From Paeniglutamicibacter quisquiliarum (GTDB lineage: Bacteria; Actinomycetota; Actinomycetes; Actinomycetales; Micrococcaceae): DNA of 64,000 nucleotides. A program made the translations under genes and the position numbers. The DNA is taken from NCBI RefSeq assembly GCF_019084045.1, contig NZ_JAHRED010000004.1, forward strand, positions 186,001-250,000, read 5' to 3'. Shown in pieces: positions 26,832-36,289 of the stretch. Each line of letters opens with the position of its first letter. Position 1 is the stretch's first letter. Under the pieces are notes generated by a model. The model was not told the origin of the DNA. It ran no database searches and saw nothing but the letters and a program-made list of their open reading frames with translations.

Positions 26832-27163
26832 CGGTAACAGCCCCCTGTTTAAGTCACCATGAAGTTTTTGCGCAGCCAAAAATGAGGTCGGCTTTCTGGT
26901 AATTAACCAGCGAGTTGTCCGTGTCACCCCAAGCAACTGAACACTTAGGGATCACCTTAACGCACAGCCGCCGCGGAAGAAAGAGATATTTGCAAGACAT
27001 TGTTGTTAAGTTCTGTGATGCCTCGGGTTGTTGGCGGCGGCTCCCCGCCTGGACATCGATGGCACTTGAAATCTCGGGCCATCGGTGACGATTCTTCTGG
27101 TGGCCGCCTGAATCCATCGGCCCTGCAGCGACTTGCTGTGCTGACTCGGGCGAGGCGGAATGA
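26832..27163 (-). promoter_or_regulatory. Leader region of the first M23 peptidase gene
   Basis: A 332-bp gap lies between the two M23 genes and should carry the promoter and 5' leader of the downstream one. On the minus strand it holds a small hairpin (CTGGT-AATTA-ACCAG arms at 26896-26910) and runs such as GTTAAGGTGATCCCTAAG and TTGGGGTGACACGG. A structured RNA is possible, since actinobacterial wall-hydrolase genes are often under c-di-AMP riboswitches. I cannot match that consensus with confidence, so the class is unassigned. Confidence 0.3.
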
Positions 27164-28591
27164 CTACCGGGATTCCGCTGTGGTCCCGGACGAAGACAGC
27201 GTCTCTCCCGTGCCGCCATCGGTAGTCGCCGCGCCACTTGACGATTCCGTGTCCGGAGTCCCGGAACTCGAATCCGACAAGTTGCTCGTCGACTCGGTCG
27301 ACGCACTGGTCGACGACTTGGTCGGCATGGTGGATTGAGTCTCTGCGGACGAACTGCTTGGCGCGTTGGACGGCGAATTGGTCGGCTCGACGGACGGTGA
27401 AACAGTCGGTGTCGCAGCAGTCTGGGATGAACTGGGCGAAGGCGTTGGTTCTTCGCTTGGCTCCGGCGTCGGGCTCGTTTCGGGCGCCGGCGTCTTCGTG
27501 GGCGCCGTGGGCGAGGGCGCAGTAGGTGAGGGTGTGGGGCTTGGCGTCGGCGTTGGGGCCTTCGTTGGTGCCGGCGGAGTCGTCTTTTCGGGCGTGGCTT
27601 CCTCACTTGTTTCAGGTCGCGGGGTTTCGCTCCTGGGGGGCGTTGGCTTCGGTGTGGCCTTGGGTGGTTTCGGCAGTTCGACCTCGATGTCGTGGCCGTT
27701 CCTGCTCTCGGTCCTTGGCTCGCCGGAATTTCTGATGGGTTCCGCCGCGATGGTGGTGCGGCGCGAGTCGATCTTCGGAATTGGTTGGCCGGGGATGACC
27801 GGCAGGAAGTTTCGCGGGTCGTTCCAGCGGCCGTTGATGATGACCTCGAAGTGCACGTGGCAGCCGGTCGAGTTGCCCGTGGTCCCGCTCAGTGCGATGA
27901 CCTGGCCCTGCCTGACGGTGTCCCCGACCCTGGCGATGAGCCTCGAATTGTGGCTGTAGCCGGTGCGCACCGAGGAGCCGTGGTCGATCGTCACGCGCAT
28001 CCCGGAGTGGCCAGCCCAGGCCGACTGGACGACCACCCCGTCCGCCGCCGCATACACCGGGGAACCGCAGGGCAGGCCGTAGTCCTGCCCGACATGGATC
28101 TGCGTCCCTGGACCGGTCGGGTTGTTCCGCCAGCCATACGGGCTGGTGATGTGCAGGGAGGCAACCGGGTGGATGAATTGGATGCCGCCGGGCAGGACTC
28201 CCAACGCCCCCACGCTCTGTCCGACGAGCTGTCCGGTGAATTGACCGGCCTCCCCGCCGGAGCCGATCGCGCTGCCGGGCCCGGATGCATCTGCGACTTG
28301 GACGCCTTCCGCGGCGCTGGTGATGTTTTCCATCTCCCAGGCAATGGCGTCGACACCGCTGAGCAACGAGACCTCGACCGGCCGGCGATAGGCAGCCGTA
28401 TCGACATCCAGCGGGGAGAAGGCCACGGGAACGGAATCAATCTGGCGCCCGGCCAGGGTCGGCGCACCGGAAACCACGAGTGCGGCCACGACCGCGATCC
28501 CCACGGCAGCGGACCTGCCGACCTGCGGTTGCCTATGCCTCTTGCGCGGCCTGGGCGACGGGAGCGGGTGGTTGACGTGATGCTTTTTCAC
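27164..28591 (-). CDS. Secreted M23 endopeptidase with Ser/Thr/Pro-rich stalk
   Basis: About 475 aa from GTG 28591 (VKKHHVNH), chosen because GGAGAGG lies upstream and the start aligns with the paralogue's MKKHQDN. A signal peptide is followed by a linker and an intact LytM/M23 domain ([35 protein letters not shown]). The C-terminal ~165 residues are a Ser/Thr/Pro/Glu low-complexity tail with no sorting motif. It is a paralogue of the next gene downstream: same catalytic DNA, different stalk. A cell-wall remodelling hydrolase is the likely role. Confidence 0.9.
   Translation of the reverse strand: MKKHHVNHPLPSPRPRKRHRQPQVGRSAAVGIAVVAALVVSGAPTLAGRQIDSVPVAFSPLDVDTAAYRRPVEVSLLSGVDAIAWEMENITSAAEGVQVADASGPGSAIGSGGEAGQFTGQLVGQSVGALGVLPGGIQFIHPVASLHITSPYGWRNNPTGPGTQIHVGQDYGLPCGSPVYAAADGVVVQSAWAGHSGMRVTIDHGSSVRTGYSHNSRLIARVGDTVRQGQVIALSGTTGNSTGCHVHFEVIINGRWNDPRNFLPVIPGQPIPKIDSRRTTIAAEPIRNSGEPRTESRNGHDIEVELPKPPKATPKPTPPRSETPRPETSEEATPEKTTPPAPTKAPTPTPSPTPSPTAPSPTAPTKTPAPETSPTPEPSEEPTPSPSSSQTAATPTVSPSVEPTNSPSNAPSSSSAETQSTMPTKSSTSASTESTSNLSDSSSGTPDTESSSGAATTDGGTGETLSSSGTTAESR
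27741..28194. repeat. Near-identical duplicated M23 domain, copy B
   Basis: This is the partner of the block at 25981-26434. Differences cluster around the segment coding [15 protein letters not shown] versus [15 protein letters not shown]; the rest is almost invariant over about 450 bp. Confidence 0.88.
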
Positions 28592-28777
28592 CAGTGGCCC
28601 TCTCCGTTCCCAGTGTCGACACCATGGCCATTCCCGGCGCGCGGGTTTGGCGTCGCTTCGCAGGGCGACCGGCGTGTACCAAGCCGGACCCGTATCATTC
28701 ACGCTAACCGACCGGCCCCGGGGATAGAAGGGCTATTCGCCAGACGTTCGGCTTTCTGGCTGGACGGCTACCTGCGA

Positions 28778-29452
28778 CTAGACCGACTGGTCGAAAACAT
28801 GCCGACGGATCCACGCATGCATGGCGATTCCGGCGGCCGAGGCGGCGTTGATGGAACGGGTCGAACCGAACTGCTCGATCGACAATGTTGCCTCGGCGCT
28901 TTGGTGGACTTCCTCGCTGAGGCCCGGCCCCTCCTGGCCGAAGACCAGCACGCAATTTCGCGGCAGCTCATAGGTTTCCAGCTTCTGGGAGTCGGGAAAA
29001 ATGTCGATCCCGATGATCGCCAGCCCTTCCTCGCGGGCCCAGGCGACAAAGTCCTCGACCGTCGGGTGGTGGCGCACGTGCTGGTAGCGGTCGGTGACCA
29101 TGGCCCCGCGCTTGTTCCAGCGCCGGCGGCCGATGATGTGCACCTCCTTGGCCAGAAAGGCGTTCGCGGTGCGCACCACGGTGCCGATGTTCATGTCGTG
29201 CTGCCAGTTCTCAATGGCGATGTGGAAGTCGTGGCGGCGCTCGTCGAGGTCGGCGATGATCGCCTCCATGGACCAGTAGCGGTACTTGTCGGCCACGTTG
29301 CGCCTGTCCCCGAGTTCCAGCAGCTCACGGTCAAAGTGGTCGCCGGCGGGGAATTCGCCCTCCCACGGGCCGACACCCACCTCGGGGCGTTCCTCATGGA
29401 CGGGATCGAACTCGGTGGGCTCTGGTGCGGGGGATTCAACGGCGGAAGTCAC
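28778..29452 (-). CDS. TrmH/SpoU family RNA 2'-O-methyltransferase
   Basis: This 224-aa SPOUT-fold enzyme is predicted to methylate a ribose 2'-OH in tRNA or rRNA using S-adenosylmethionine. Family motifs are present: motif 1 with NIGTVVRTANAF, motif 2 LVFGQEGPGLSEE and motif 3 SIEQFGSTRSINAASAAGIAMHAW, which form the trefoil knot. The GTG start sits very close to a GAGGAG stretch. In related actinobacteria a gene of this type often lies near fba; here the two M23 genes intervene. The target nucleotide is unknown. Confidence 0.9.
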   Translation of the reverse strand: MTSAVESPAPEPTEFDPVHEERPEVGVGPWEGEFPAGDHFDRELLELGDRRNVADKYRYWSMEAIIADLDERRHDFHIAIENWQHDMNIGTVVRTANAFLAKEVHIIGRRRWNKRGAMVTDRYQHVRHHPTVEDFVAWAREEGLAIIGIDIFPDSQKLETYELPRNCVLVFGQEGPGLSEEVHQSAEATLSIEQFGSTRSINAASAAGIAMHAWIRRHVFDQSV

Positions 29453-29617
29453 TCCTCAAGGGTAGTCGCCAATGGTCCTGCACCGGATTCCCGCACTAAA
29501 ACACCAGGTCGGGAAGGCACGCGCGCACCGGCCTGCGGCCGGTTGATGGCAAACTAACCTAAGGCACGATTCGCCCGCCGGGATTTCCTGCCCGGCCCTA
29601 CATGCAAGGAGGGGTCC

Positions 29618-30625
29618 ATGCCCATCATCGACAACGCGATTTACGTCAAGGGCAAGCGCGTGATCCATCCTCCGGACCTCAGCTCCACGTTCGAGTCCAT
29701 GAAAGAGTCCGGCGGCATGGCCTGGCTGGGACTGTACCGACCCGACCAAGCGGAAATGCGGGAAGTCTCCGAGGAGCTGGGCCTGCACGAACTGGCGGTG
29801 GAAGACACGCTCTCCGGCCACCAGCGTCCCAAGCTGGAGCACTACGGCGACCACCTCTTTGTGGTGCTTCGACCGGCCCGCTACATTGACGAATCGGAAA
29901 AGGTCGAGTTCGGGGAATTGCACGTCTACGTCGGTGCCGACTTCGTGGTGACGGTGCGCCATGCCGAGTCTCCCAAACTGGCGCAGGTGCGCCACCGGCT
30001 CGAAGACGAAGCCGGACTGTTAGCGATCGGCCCCGAGGCCGTCCTCTACGCGGTCGTTGACCAGGTCGTGGACGAATACGAGCCGGTGTTTGCGGGCCTG
30101 AGCAACGACATCGACGAGATCGAGGACCAGCTCTTCTCCGGGACCCCGAATGTCTCGCGGCGCATCTACGAGCTGTCCCGGGAGGTCATTGAATTCCAGC
30201 GCGCGCTCGCGCCGCTGGAGGACGTGCTCACCCGCTTGCGCAGGGACTTCAGGCTCAGCGACATTTCCGAGGACGACGCCCTGGAACTTGACCGCAAGCT
30301 CATCGACGTCCAGGACCACGCGATCCGGCTCACCGAGCGCATTACCTCCTTCCGCGCCCTGCTGACCAACGCGCTGTCGCTGTCCTCGACGCTGGCCTCG
30401 CAGCGGGCCACGGAGGCGGGACTGGCGCAAAACGAGCAGATGAAGAAGATCTCGGCGTGGGCCGCCATCCTCTTTGCCCCGAGCCTCGTCACCGGCGTGT
30501 ACGGCATGAACTTCACGCACATGCCTGAATTGGACTTCACTTTTGGCTATCCGGCCGCGGTCGGGCTGATGGTCGCCCTCGGGGTGGGACTCTTTGCCAT
30601 CTTCAAGAAGAACAATTGGCTCTAG
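29618..30625 (+). CDS. corA: CorA family magnesium/cobalt transporter
   Basis: This 335-aa inner-membrane channel has a large cytoplasmic alpha/beta domain, a long helical stalk and two C-terminal TM helices. The GMN selectivity motif is present as YGMNFTHMPELDF before the last helix, and the protein ends in the basic tail KKNNW. It functions as a pentameric Mg2+ (or Co2+/Ni2+) uptake channel. The ATG start has AAGGAGG at good spacing. It is followed on the same strand by the HAD phosphatase gene. Confidence 0.94.
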   Translation: MPIIDNAIYVKGKRVIHPPDLSSTFESMKESGGMAWLGLYRPDQAEMREVSEELGLHELAVEDTLSGHQRPKLEHYGDHLFVVLRPARYIDESEKVEFGELHVYVGADFVVTVRHAESPKLAQVRHRLEDEAGLLAIGPEAVLYAVVDQVVDEYEPVFAGLSNDIDEIEDQLFSGTPNVSRRIYELSREVIEFQRALAPLEDVLTRLRRDFRLSDISEDDALELDRKLIDVQDHAIRLTERITSFRALLTNALSLSSTLASQRATEAGLAQNEQMKKISAWAAILFAPSLVTGVYGMNFTHMPELDFTFGYPAAVGLMVALGVGLFAIFKKNNWL

Positions 30626-30706
30626 GTCCGCCCGGGGCTTCGTGCAATGCCGGGAAACCTGAAAGACTAGTGGCAGCAGGTAACCTCTCGAAAGGAACAC
30701 CCACAC

Positions 30707-31555
30707 GTGTCAACGCATGAACCACGCAACGTCCACGACATTGAATGCTGGCTCACGGACATGGACGGGGTGCTCGTCCACGAAAACCAGGCCATCCCGG
30801 GCGCCGCGGACATGATCGCGCATTGGGTCTCTTCCGGAAAACGCTTCCTGGTCCTGACCAACAACTCGATTTACACCCCGCGGGACCTGCGCGCGCGTTT
30901 GCTTTCCTCCGGGCTGGACGTGCCCGAGGCCAACATCTGGACCTCGGCCATGGCAACCGCGGAGTTCCTGCGCCGCCAGCGGCCGGGCGGCCGGGCCTTC
31001 GTAATCGGCGAGGCGGGGTTGACCACGGCGCTGCACGATGCCGGTTTCATCCTGACCGACCAGGACCCGGAGTACGTGGTGCTGGGCGAGACCCGCACCT
31101 ACTCCTTCGAGGCCATCACCAAGGCCATCCGGTTGATCGCCGGCGGCGCCCGCTTCATCACGACCAACCCGGATGTCACCGGCCCCTCGCCCGAGGGCCT
31201 GCTGCCTGCCACCGGTTCCGTGGCGGCGCTGATCACCCAGGCCACCGGCAGCGCCCCCTACGTGGTCGGCAAGCCGAACCCGATGATGTTCCGCTCGGCC
31301 CTGAACCGGATCGACGCACATTCGGAAACCACCGCGATGATCGGGGACCGCATGGACACCGACATCGTCGCGGGCATGGAGGCGGGATTGCTGACCATCC
31401 TGGTCCACACGGGAATCACCCGTCCCGGCGACGTGGCATCGTTCCCGTTCCGCCCGGATGTGGAACATGATTCGGTGGCCGAGATCCTGGCCGAGCTTCG
31501 CGAGGGACGCATCGGCGAGGATTCGTTCGTTGCCTCCGGGCCGCACGAAGACTGA
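30707..31555 (+). CDS. HAD-IIA family phosphatase (NagD-like)
   Basis: 282 aa. HAD motif I is CWLTDMDGVLVHENQ, motif II is VLTNNS, and motifs III/IV are VGKPNPMMF and GDRMDTDIVAGMEAG. The cap between motifs II and III is the type IIA form found in NagD, 4-nitrophenylphosphatase and phosphoglycolate phosphatase relatives. The substrate is uncertain, probably a small phosphorylated metabolite. The GTG start follows AAAGGA. It ends at a strong hairpin shared with the convergent amidohydrolase gene. Confidence 0.88.
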   Translation: MSTHEPRNVHDIECWLTDMDGVLVHENQAIPGAADMIAHWVSSGKRFLVLTNNSIYTPRDLRARLLSSGLDVPEANIWTSAMATAEFLRRQRPGGRAFVIGEAGLTTALHDAGFILTDQDPEYVVLGETRTYSFEAITKAIRLIAGGARFITTNPDVTGPSPEGLLPATGSVAALITQATGSAPYVVGKPNPMMFRSALNRIDAHSETTAMIGDRMDTDIVAGMEAGLLTILVHTGITRPGDVASFPFRPDVEHDSVAEILAELREGRIGEDSFVASGPHED

Positions 31556-31570
31556 TCCGTAGCCAAGTCA

Positions 31571-31607
31571 CGGTGGCAGTGCCCGGTTCATCCGGGCACT
31601 GCCACCG
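31571..31607. terminator. Bidirectional terminator between HAD phosphatase and amidohydrolase
   Basis: A perfect 16-bp stem (CGGTGGCAGTGCCCGG at 31571-31586, complement at 31592-31607) with a 5-base loop lies between two convergent stops. Confidence 0.8.
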
Positions 31608-31625
31608 CTGCACCGGCGACCCCGG

Positions 31626-32831
31626 CTAGGCAAGCTCCAGCTGGTCCGCCACCACGCGCCCATCGTGGATGACGGTGCGGTCGGACCCGCGGTCCATGAC
31701 GGCGCTGGTCACGGTTTCGCCCGCGAGCAACACCAGGTCGGCGCGATCCCCCACGGCCAGGCCCGGGCGGTCGGTGGTCGAGCCCAGCCGGGCCAGGCCC
31801 CGGTCCATGATGCCCGCCCCGCCCCAGGTCGCAATGGCCGCGGCATGTTCGATCAGTTCGTCCTGCCGCAACCCGTGCGTAAAGGCCAGCTGCCAGGTGC
31901 GCGAGAGCAGGTCGCAGTCCCCGTAGGGGCTCCAGTAGTCGCGCTGGCCGTCCTCGCCCAGCCCCACCCGGATGCCCGCCGAGGTCATCGCGGCCAGGTT
32001 GAACTGCCTGCCCGAGGTCGCCGGGGCCACTGTTGCCCAGGAAATGTCCAGGTCCCCCATGCCCTCCATGACGCGGGCCGTGGCCGCCTCCGAAATATTG
32101 CCCAGCTCGTAGGCGTGGGACAGCGTCACCCGTCCCTCCATGCCCAGTGCCCGGGTGCGTTCCATGACGAGTTCGGTGCTGAAAAGCGCCAGGTGGCCGG
32201 GCTCATGGAGGTGGATGTCGACGTCCACCTGGTATTTCTCCGCCAATCCGAACACGATGTCCAGGTGCCGCACAGGGTCACGGTCCAGTTGGCAGGGGTC
32301 GATGCCGCCCATCACGGTGGCCCCGAGCCTCAGTGATTCCTCCAGGTAGAAAACGGTTCCGGGCTCGAGCAGCAGCCCGGCCTGCGGGAATGCCATGATC
32401 TGCACGTCGGCGCTGGCGGCAAGTTTTTCCTTGGCTGCAAGCACCGCCTCGAATTTTTCCAGCTTGCAGTCGACATCGATCTGCGCGTAGCTGCGCACCC
32501 GGGTGGTGCCGTGGGCGATCATGCGCCGGAGGGTCCCCTCGACCCTCTCGGGCAGCGGAACCTCGGCGTGGCGCCAGTTGTTGCGGTCGTTGAGCATCAT
32601 GCCCCAGACTCCCGGAGCCCCGGTGTGTTCGCGGAACGGCAGCCCGATCCGGGTCGAGTCCAGGTGCACATGGACATCGGAGAACGCCGGAAGCGCCAGC
32701 CGGCCCCGGCCGTCGATTCCGGCGGCCGCGGGGAGATCCGGGTTGTGCGGGGCGATGCCGCAGATCCGCCCATCGGCGAGCTCAAGGTCCACCGGGGCCC
32801 GGCCCCATGGCCTCACGTTGCGCACGAGCAT
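31626..32831 (-). CDS. Cytosine-deaminase-like amidohydrolase
   Basis: 401 aa from ATG 32831 (MLVRNVRPWG), with AAGGGGA upstream. Metal-dependent amidohydrolase motifs are present: HVHLD at the start of the barrel, HLHEPGHLALF, SHAYELG and GEDGQRDYWSPYGDCDLL, which carries the catalytic Asp. This layout is typical of CodA-type deaminases acting on cytosine or related ring amidines. The exact substrate is unknown, and it has no permease partner next to it. It lies downstream of the uronate operon but is separated by a strong terminator. Confidence 0.85.
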   Translation of the reverse strand: MLVRNVRPWGRAPVDLELADGRICGIAPHNPDLPAAAGIDGRGRLALPAFSDVHVHLDSTRIGLPFREHTGAPGVWGMMLNDRNNWRHAEVPLPERVEGTLRRMIAHGTTRVRSYAQIDVDCKLEKFEAVLAAKEKLAASADVQIMAFPQAGLLLEPGTVFYLEESLRLGATVMGGIDPCQLDRDPVRHLDIVFGLAEKYQVDVDIHLHEPGHLALFSTELVMERTRALGMEGRVTLSHAYELGNISEAATARVMEGMGDLDISWATVAPATSGRQFNLAAMTSAGIRVGLGEDGQRDYWSPYGDCDLLSRTWQLAFTHGLRQDELIEHAAAIATWGGAGIMDRGLARLGSTTDRPGLAVGDRADLVLLAGETVTSAVMDRGSDRTVIHDGRVVADQLELA

Positions 32832-32929
32832 TGCCCATTCCCCTTCGTCCGGTGGCCCGCCGGCGTCCGGCGGCGCGCCACCAACTCTTCCATGCCCGCG
32901 TGCCGGGGCCAAGCACCGGTTGGAAACGG

Positions 32930-32976
32930 CGAAGGGCACGGTGCCGGGGACTTCTCCCCCGGCACCGTGCCCTTCG
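32930..32976 (-). terminator. Terminator of the uronate operon
   Basis: A 20-bp near-perfect stem (32930-32949 with 32957-32976, core GGGCACGGTGCCGGGG) with a 7-base loop lies directly after the gluconokinase stop. Confidence 0.8.
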
Positions 32977-32994
32977 GGCCGCGGCGGCCTAGGC

Positions 32995-33552
32995 CTAGGC
33001 CCGCGCGTCCAGCCAGGCGGCGGCTTCCTGCGCCAGCTGTGCGGGCGTGGCGGCGATGTCCAGCACCACTCCCGCCTCGTCGCTTTCCAGCGGCTCAAGG
33101 GTGGCCAACTGGGATTCGAGCAGGCCCACGGGCATGAAGTGCCCGGGGCGGGCGCTCATGCGCTCGGTGAGCAGTTCGACCGTGCCGTGCAGGTGGATGA
33201 ACACGGTACCCGGCGCCTCGGAGCGGATCAGGTCGCGGTAGGAGCGCTTGAGCGCCGAACACGCGATGACCATCGACCCGGGTTCGGCCGAGCCGAGGCG
33301 TTCGCCCACCTCGCGCAGCCACGGTTCGCGGTCCGCGTCGTCCAGCGGGTGCCCGGCGGCCATCTTGTCGATGTTCGACTGCGGGTGCAGGGAGTCCCCG
33401 TCGAGGAACCCCGCCCCCAGCTCGGCGCCCAAAAGCTCGCCCACGGTGGACTTGCCGCAGCCGGAGACGCCCATGACGATGACCCGGTGCAGCGTGACTG
33501 CCGCGCCGTTGACGGCGGTGTCGGTGGCGGCTTCCATGGTTCCGGCGCTCAC
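32995..33552 (-). CDS. gntK: Gluconokinase
   Basis: This 185-aa cytosolic P-loop kinase phosphorylates gluconate to 6-phosphogluconate. It shows [15 protein letters not shown], the [28 protein letters not shown] segment specific to GntK, and [13 protein letters not shown]. Its start overlaps the mannonate dehydratase stop by 4 bases, so it is the last gene of the uronate operon. No 2-keto-3-deoxygluconate kinase is present in the window. Confidence 0.94.
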   Translation of the reverse strand: MSAGTMEAATDTAVNGAAVTLHRVIVMGVSGCGKSTVGELLGAELGAGFLDGDSLHPQSNIDKMAAGHPLDDADREPWLREVGERLGSAEPGSMVIACSALKRSYRDLIRSEAPGTVFIHLHGTVELLTERMSARPGHFMPVGLLESQLATLEPLESDEAGVVLDIAATPAQLAQEAAAWLDARA

Positions 33553-34778
33553 CAGTCGTGGACGGTGCCGTCGATGAGACGGTTGTAGGGCAGGTAGGCC
33601 TGCTGGTACGGGTAGGACAGCGCGGCTTCCTCGTTGAACTCGACGCCCAGGCCCGGCTTGTTGCCCGGGTGCAGGTAGCCGTCCTCGAAGGTCATCGACT
33701 GCTCGAAGACCGTGTTGGTGGCGTCCGAGTGCTGCATGTACTCCTGGATGCCGTAGTTGTGGATGGCCAGGCCCACGTGCAGCTGGGCGGCGAAGCCCAC
33801 CGGGGAGATGTCGGTCGGGCCGTGGAAGCCGGACTTGACCTGGTACTGGGCTGCGTAGTCCATGACCTTCTTCAGCGGCGAGATGCCGCCGAAGTGGGTG
33901 GAGGCGGCGCGCACGTAGTCGATGAGCTGTTCCTTGATCAGCGACTGGAAGTCGTAGATCGTGTTGAAGACCTCGCCGATGGCGATCGGGGTGGTGGTGT
34001 GCTGGCGGACCAGGCGCAGCGCCTCCTGGTTTTCGCCCGGGGTGCAGTCCTCGAGCCAGAACAGGTCGTAGGGCTCCAGCGACTTGCCCAGCTTGGCGGC
34101 CTGGATTGGGGTCATGCGGTGGTGGCCGTCGTGCAGCAGCGGGATCTCGGGACCGAATTCGTTGCGCACGGCCTCGAAGACGGTGGGCAGGTGGCGCAGG
34201 TAGGCGCGGGTGTCCCAGTCCTCTTCCACCGGGTAGGCGCCGCGGCCGGCCGGCTCGTAGTCATAGCGCTCGCCCGAGGCCTGGGTCTGGGCGGCAACGC
34301 CGTAGACGGCCTTGATGCCCGGGACGGCGGTCTGCACGCGGATGGACTTGTAGCCCAGTTCCAGGTGCTCGCGGATCGAGTCGAAGAGCTGCTCGGTGTC
34401 GGTGCCCGAGGCGTGGCCGTAGGCGCGCAGGCCGTTGCGCGAGGCGCCGCCCAGCAGCTGGTAGACCGGCATGTTCGCGGCCTTGCCCTTGATGTCCCAC
34501 AGGGCCATGTCCACCGCGGCGATGGCTGCCATGGTGATCGGCCCGCGGCGCCAGTAGGAGGAGCGGTAGAGGAACTGCCAGGTGTCCTCGATGCGGTGCG
34601 CATCCTTGCCGATGAGCAGCTGGGCGACGTGGTCCTTGAGGTAGGACGCGACGGCAAGCTCGCGGCCGTTCACGGTTGCATCGCCGATGCCGACCAGGCC
34701 GGATTCGGTGGTGACCTTGAGGGTCACGAAGTTGCGTGACGGGCTGGTCACAAATACTTCTGCCTTGATGATTTTCAT
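33549..34778 (-). CDS. manD: D-mannonate dehydratase, ManD type (enolase superfamily)
   Basis: This 409-aa protein is predicted to dehydrate D-mannonate to 2-keto-3-deoxygluconate. Enolase-superfamily features are present: N-terminal capping domain ([17 protein letters not shown]), the DGHHRMTP metal-ligand segment, [17 protein letters not shown], and the [16 protein letters not shown] loop with the C-terminal HDW found in ManD. The ATG start has GAAAGGA upstream. Between fructuronate reductase and gluconokinase this is the expected third uronate step. Some ManD-fold proteins have low activity, so function rests partly on context. Confidence 0.9.
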   Translation of the reverse strand: MKIIKAEVFVTSPSRNFVTLKVTTESGLVGIGDATVNGRELAVASYLKDHVAQLLIGKDAHRIEDTWQFLYRSSYWRRGPITMAAIAAVDMALWDIKGKAANMPVYQLLGGASRNGLRAYGHASGTDTEQLFDSIREHLELGYKSIRVQTAVPGIKAVYGVAAQTQASGERYDYEPAGRGAYPVEEDWDTRAYLRHLPTVFEAVRNEFGPEIPLLHDGHHRMTPIQAAKLGKSLEPYDLFWLEDCTPGENQEALRLVRQHTTTPIAIGEVFNTIYDFQSLIKEQLIDYVRAASTHFGGISPLKKVMDYAAQYQVKSGFHGPTDISPVGFAAQLHVGLAIHNYGIQEYMQHSDATNTVFEQSMTFEDGYLHPGNKPGLGVEFNEEAALSYPYQQAYLPYNRLIDGTVHDW

Positions 34779-34834
34779 GGCAATCCTTTCAAATGCCCGG
34801 TGCTACGGTGCACCGGTGGTGGCGGGGAGAAAAG

Positions 34835-36289
34835 TCAGTTGGTAAAGCGCCCGCGCAGGGCATGGATCGAGGCGATCGTGTCGGCGTCCCGGGACAGCTC
34901 CGCATCGACGACGGCCACCAGTGCCGCGGTCTGCTGCGGGGTCCCGGCGCCGATCGACGAATCGGCGAGAACCGCTTCCAGCGCGGCTGCGTTCGCATCG
35001 GCAACTGCGGTGCCGGAGGCGTGCTGCGCGGCCAGCTGGTCGCACCAGGCGGCCAGGAGGCGCAAGGCCGCGATGCCGTCGCGCCCGGCTTCCCGCTCGG
35101 CGCGGAACACCGGCAGCGCCCGGGCGGCGAGCTTGATCGATCCGTCGGTGGCGATCTGGGCCAGGTTGTGGGCGATGCGCGGGTTTTCGAAGCGTTCGCG
35201 CAGGGCCTGGCGGTAGGCGGGGACGGCGAGTTCCGGCTCGGTCAGGTGCGCGGAGGCGGCGTCCCAGAATTCCTCGACCCATCCGGAAACCGCCGGGTCG
35301 GCCAGGGCCTGGGCGACGGTGGCGTGTCCGCGCAGCTGCCCGGCGAAGGACATCAGCGTGTGGGCGCCGTTGAGCAGCCACAGCTTGCGGCGCTCGAAGG
35401 CCTCGAGGTCCTCGACGAACTGCGCGCCGGCCTTTTCCCAGGCCGGACGCCCGGCCGGGAAGTCACCGGAGAGCACCCAGGAGGAAAACGGCTCGGTGAC
35501 CACCGGGGACACGTCGGCGAAGCCGGTCTGCTCCGCGACGGTGGCGCGGTCGGCGTCCGTGGTGCGCGGGGTGATGCGGTCGATGGAGGTGTCGACGAAC
35601 GACACGTTCGCGTCGATCCAGCGCGCCAGCTCGGCGTCGACGGACTGCGCAAAACCCAGGATGCCGGCGCGGGTGACGGCGCCGTTGCCCGGCAGGTTGT
35701 CGCAGGAGACGATGGCCAGCGGCCATCCGTCCCCCGAGCGGCGGGCCGCCAGGCCCACCAGGATCCGCGCCGCCGGGGTGGAGAGCCGCAGCTGCCCGAA
35801 GTCCGCCGCCGAGCTGGCGAAGAGCCCGGCGTCGTAGCGCTCGCGCAGCACCGCCAGGTCGGAGAGCACCGCCGCGTCGTTGAGGTCAAGGGCCGGTTCG
35901 CCGGCGCCGGCCGCCATCTTGTAGCCGGCCTCGGTGATGGTCAGGGTGAGGATCGCGGTGGAGGGGCTGGCCAGCAGCGTGGTCAGGGCAGCCATGTCAT
36001 TGCCGTCGTGCGCCTCCACGATGGAATCGATGACCTCGAAGGTGTCGCCCTCGGCCTCGCGCCGGATCAGCGTGAACAGCCCGTCCTGCGCGGCGAGCTC
36101 CTTGGCGGCGGTGGCGCTGCGTCCGGTGAAGGCCGCGATCCCCCAGCCGTCGTTCGCCTTGGCGGTGTACCAGGCCTGGTGGGCGCGGTGGAAGGCGCCC
36201 AGGCCGATGTGCACGATGCGGACCTCGGCCTTGGCGGCCGGGTGGGTGGTGCGGTTCAGTTCGCGGGTTGCCACGGTTCCGGCGCTCAC
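34835..36289 (-). CDS. uxuB: Fructuronate reductase-like mannitol dehydrogenase family protein
   Basis: This 484-aa NAD-dependent polyol/uronate dehydrogenase is predicted to reduce D-fructuronate to D-mannonate. The N-terminal Rossmann region (VRIVHIGLGAFHRAHQAWYTAKAND) and the family's VSCDNLPGNGAV and FVDTSIDRITPRT motifs are clear, as is KLWLLNGAHTLMSFAGQL. Its start overlaps the uxaC stop by 4 bases. Mannitol or tagaturonate specificity is possible from fold alone, but the neighbours favour fructuronate. Confidence 0.88.
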   Translation of the reverse strand: MSAGTVATRELNRTTHPAAKAEVRIVHIGLGAFHRAHQAWYTAKANDGWGIAAFTGRSATAAKELAAQDGLFTLIRREAEGDTFEVIDSIVEAHDGNDMAALTTLLASPSTAILTLTITEAGYKMAAGAGEPALDLNDAAVLSDLAVLRERYDAGLFASSAADFGQLRLSTPAARILVGLAARRSGDGWPLAIVSCDNLPGNGAVTRAGILGFAQSVDAELARWIDANVSFVDTSIDRITPRTTDADRATVAEQTGFADVSPVVTEPFSSWVLSGDFPAGRPAWEKAGAQFVEDLEAFERRKLWLLNGAHTLMSFAGQLRGHATVAQALADPAVSGWVEEFWDAASAHLTEPELAVPAYRQALRERFENPRIAHNLAQIATDGSIKLAARALPVFRAEREAGRDGIAALRLLAAWCDQLAAQHASGTAVADANAAALEAVLADSSIGAGTPQQTAALVAVVDAELSRDADTIASIHALRGRFTN

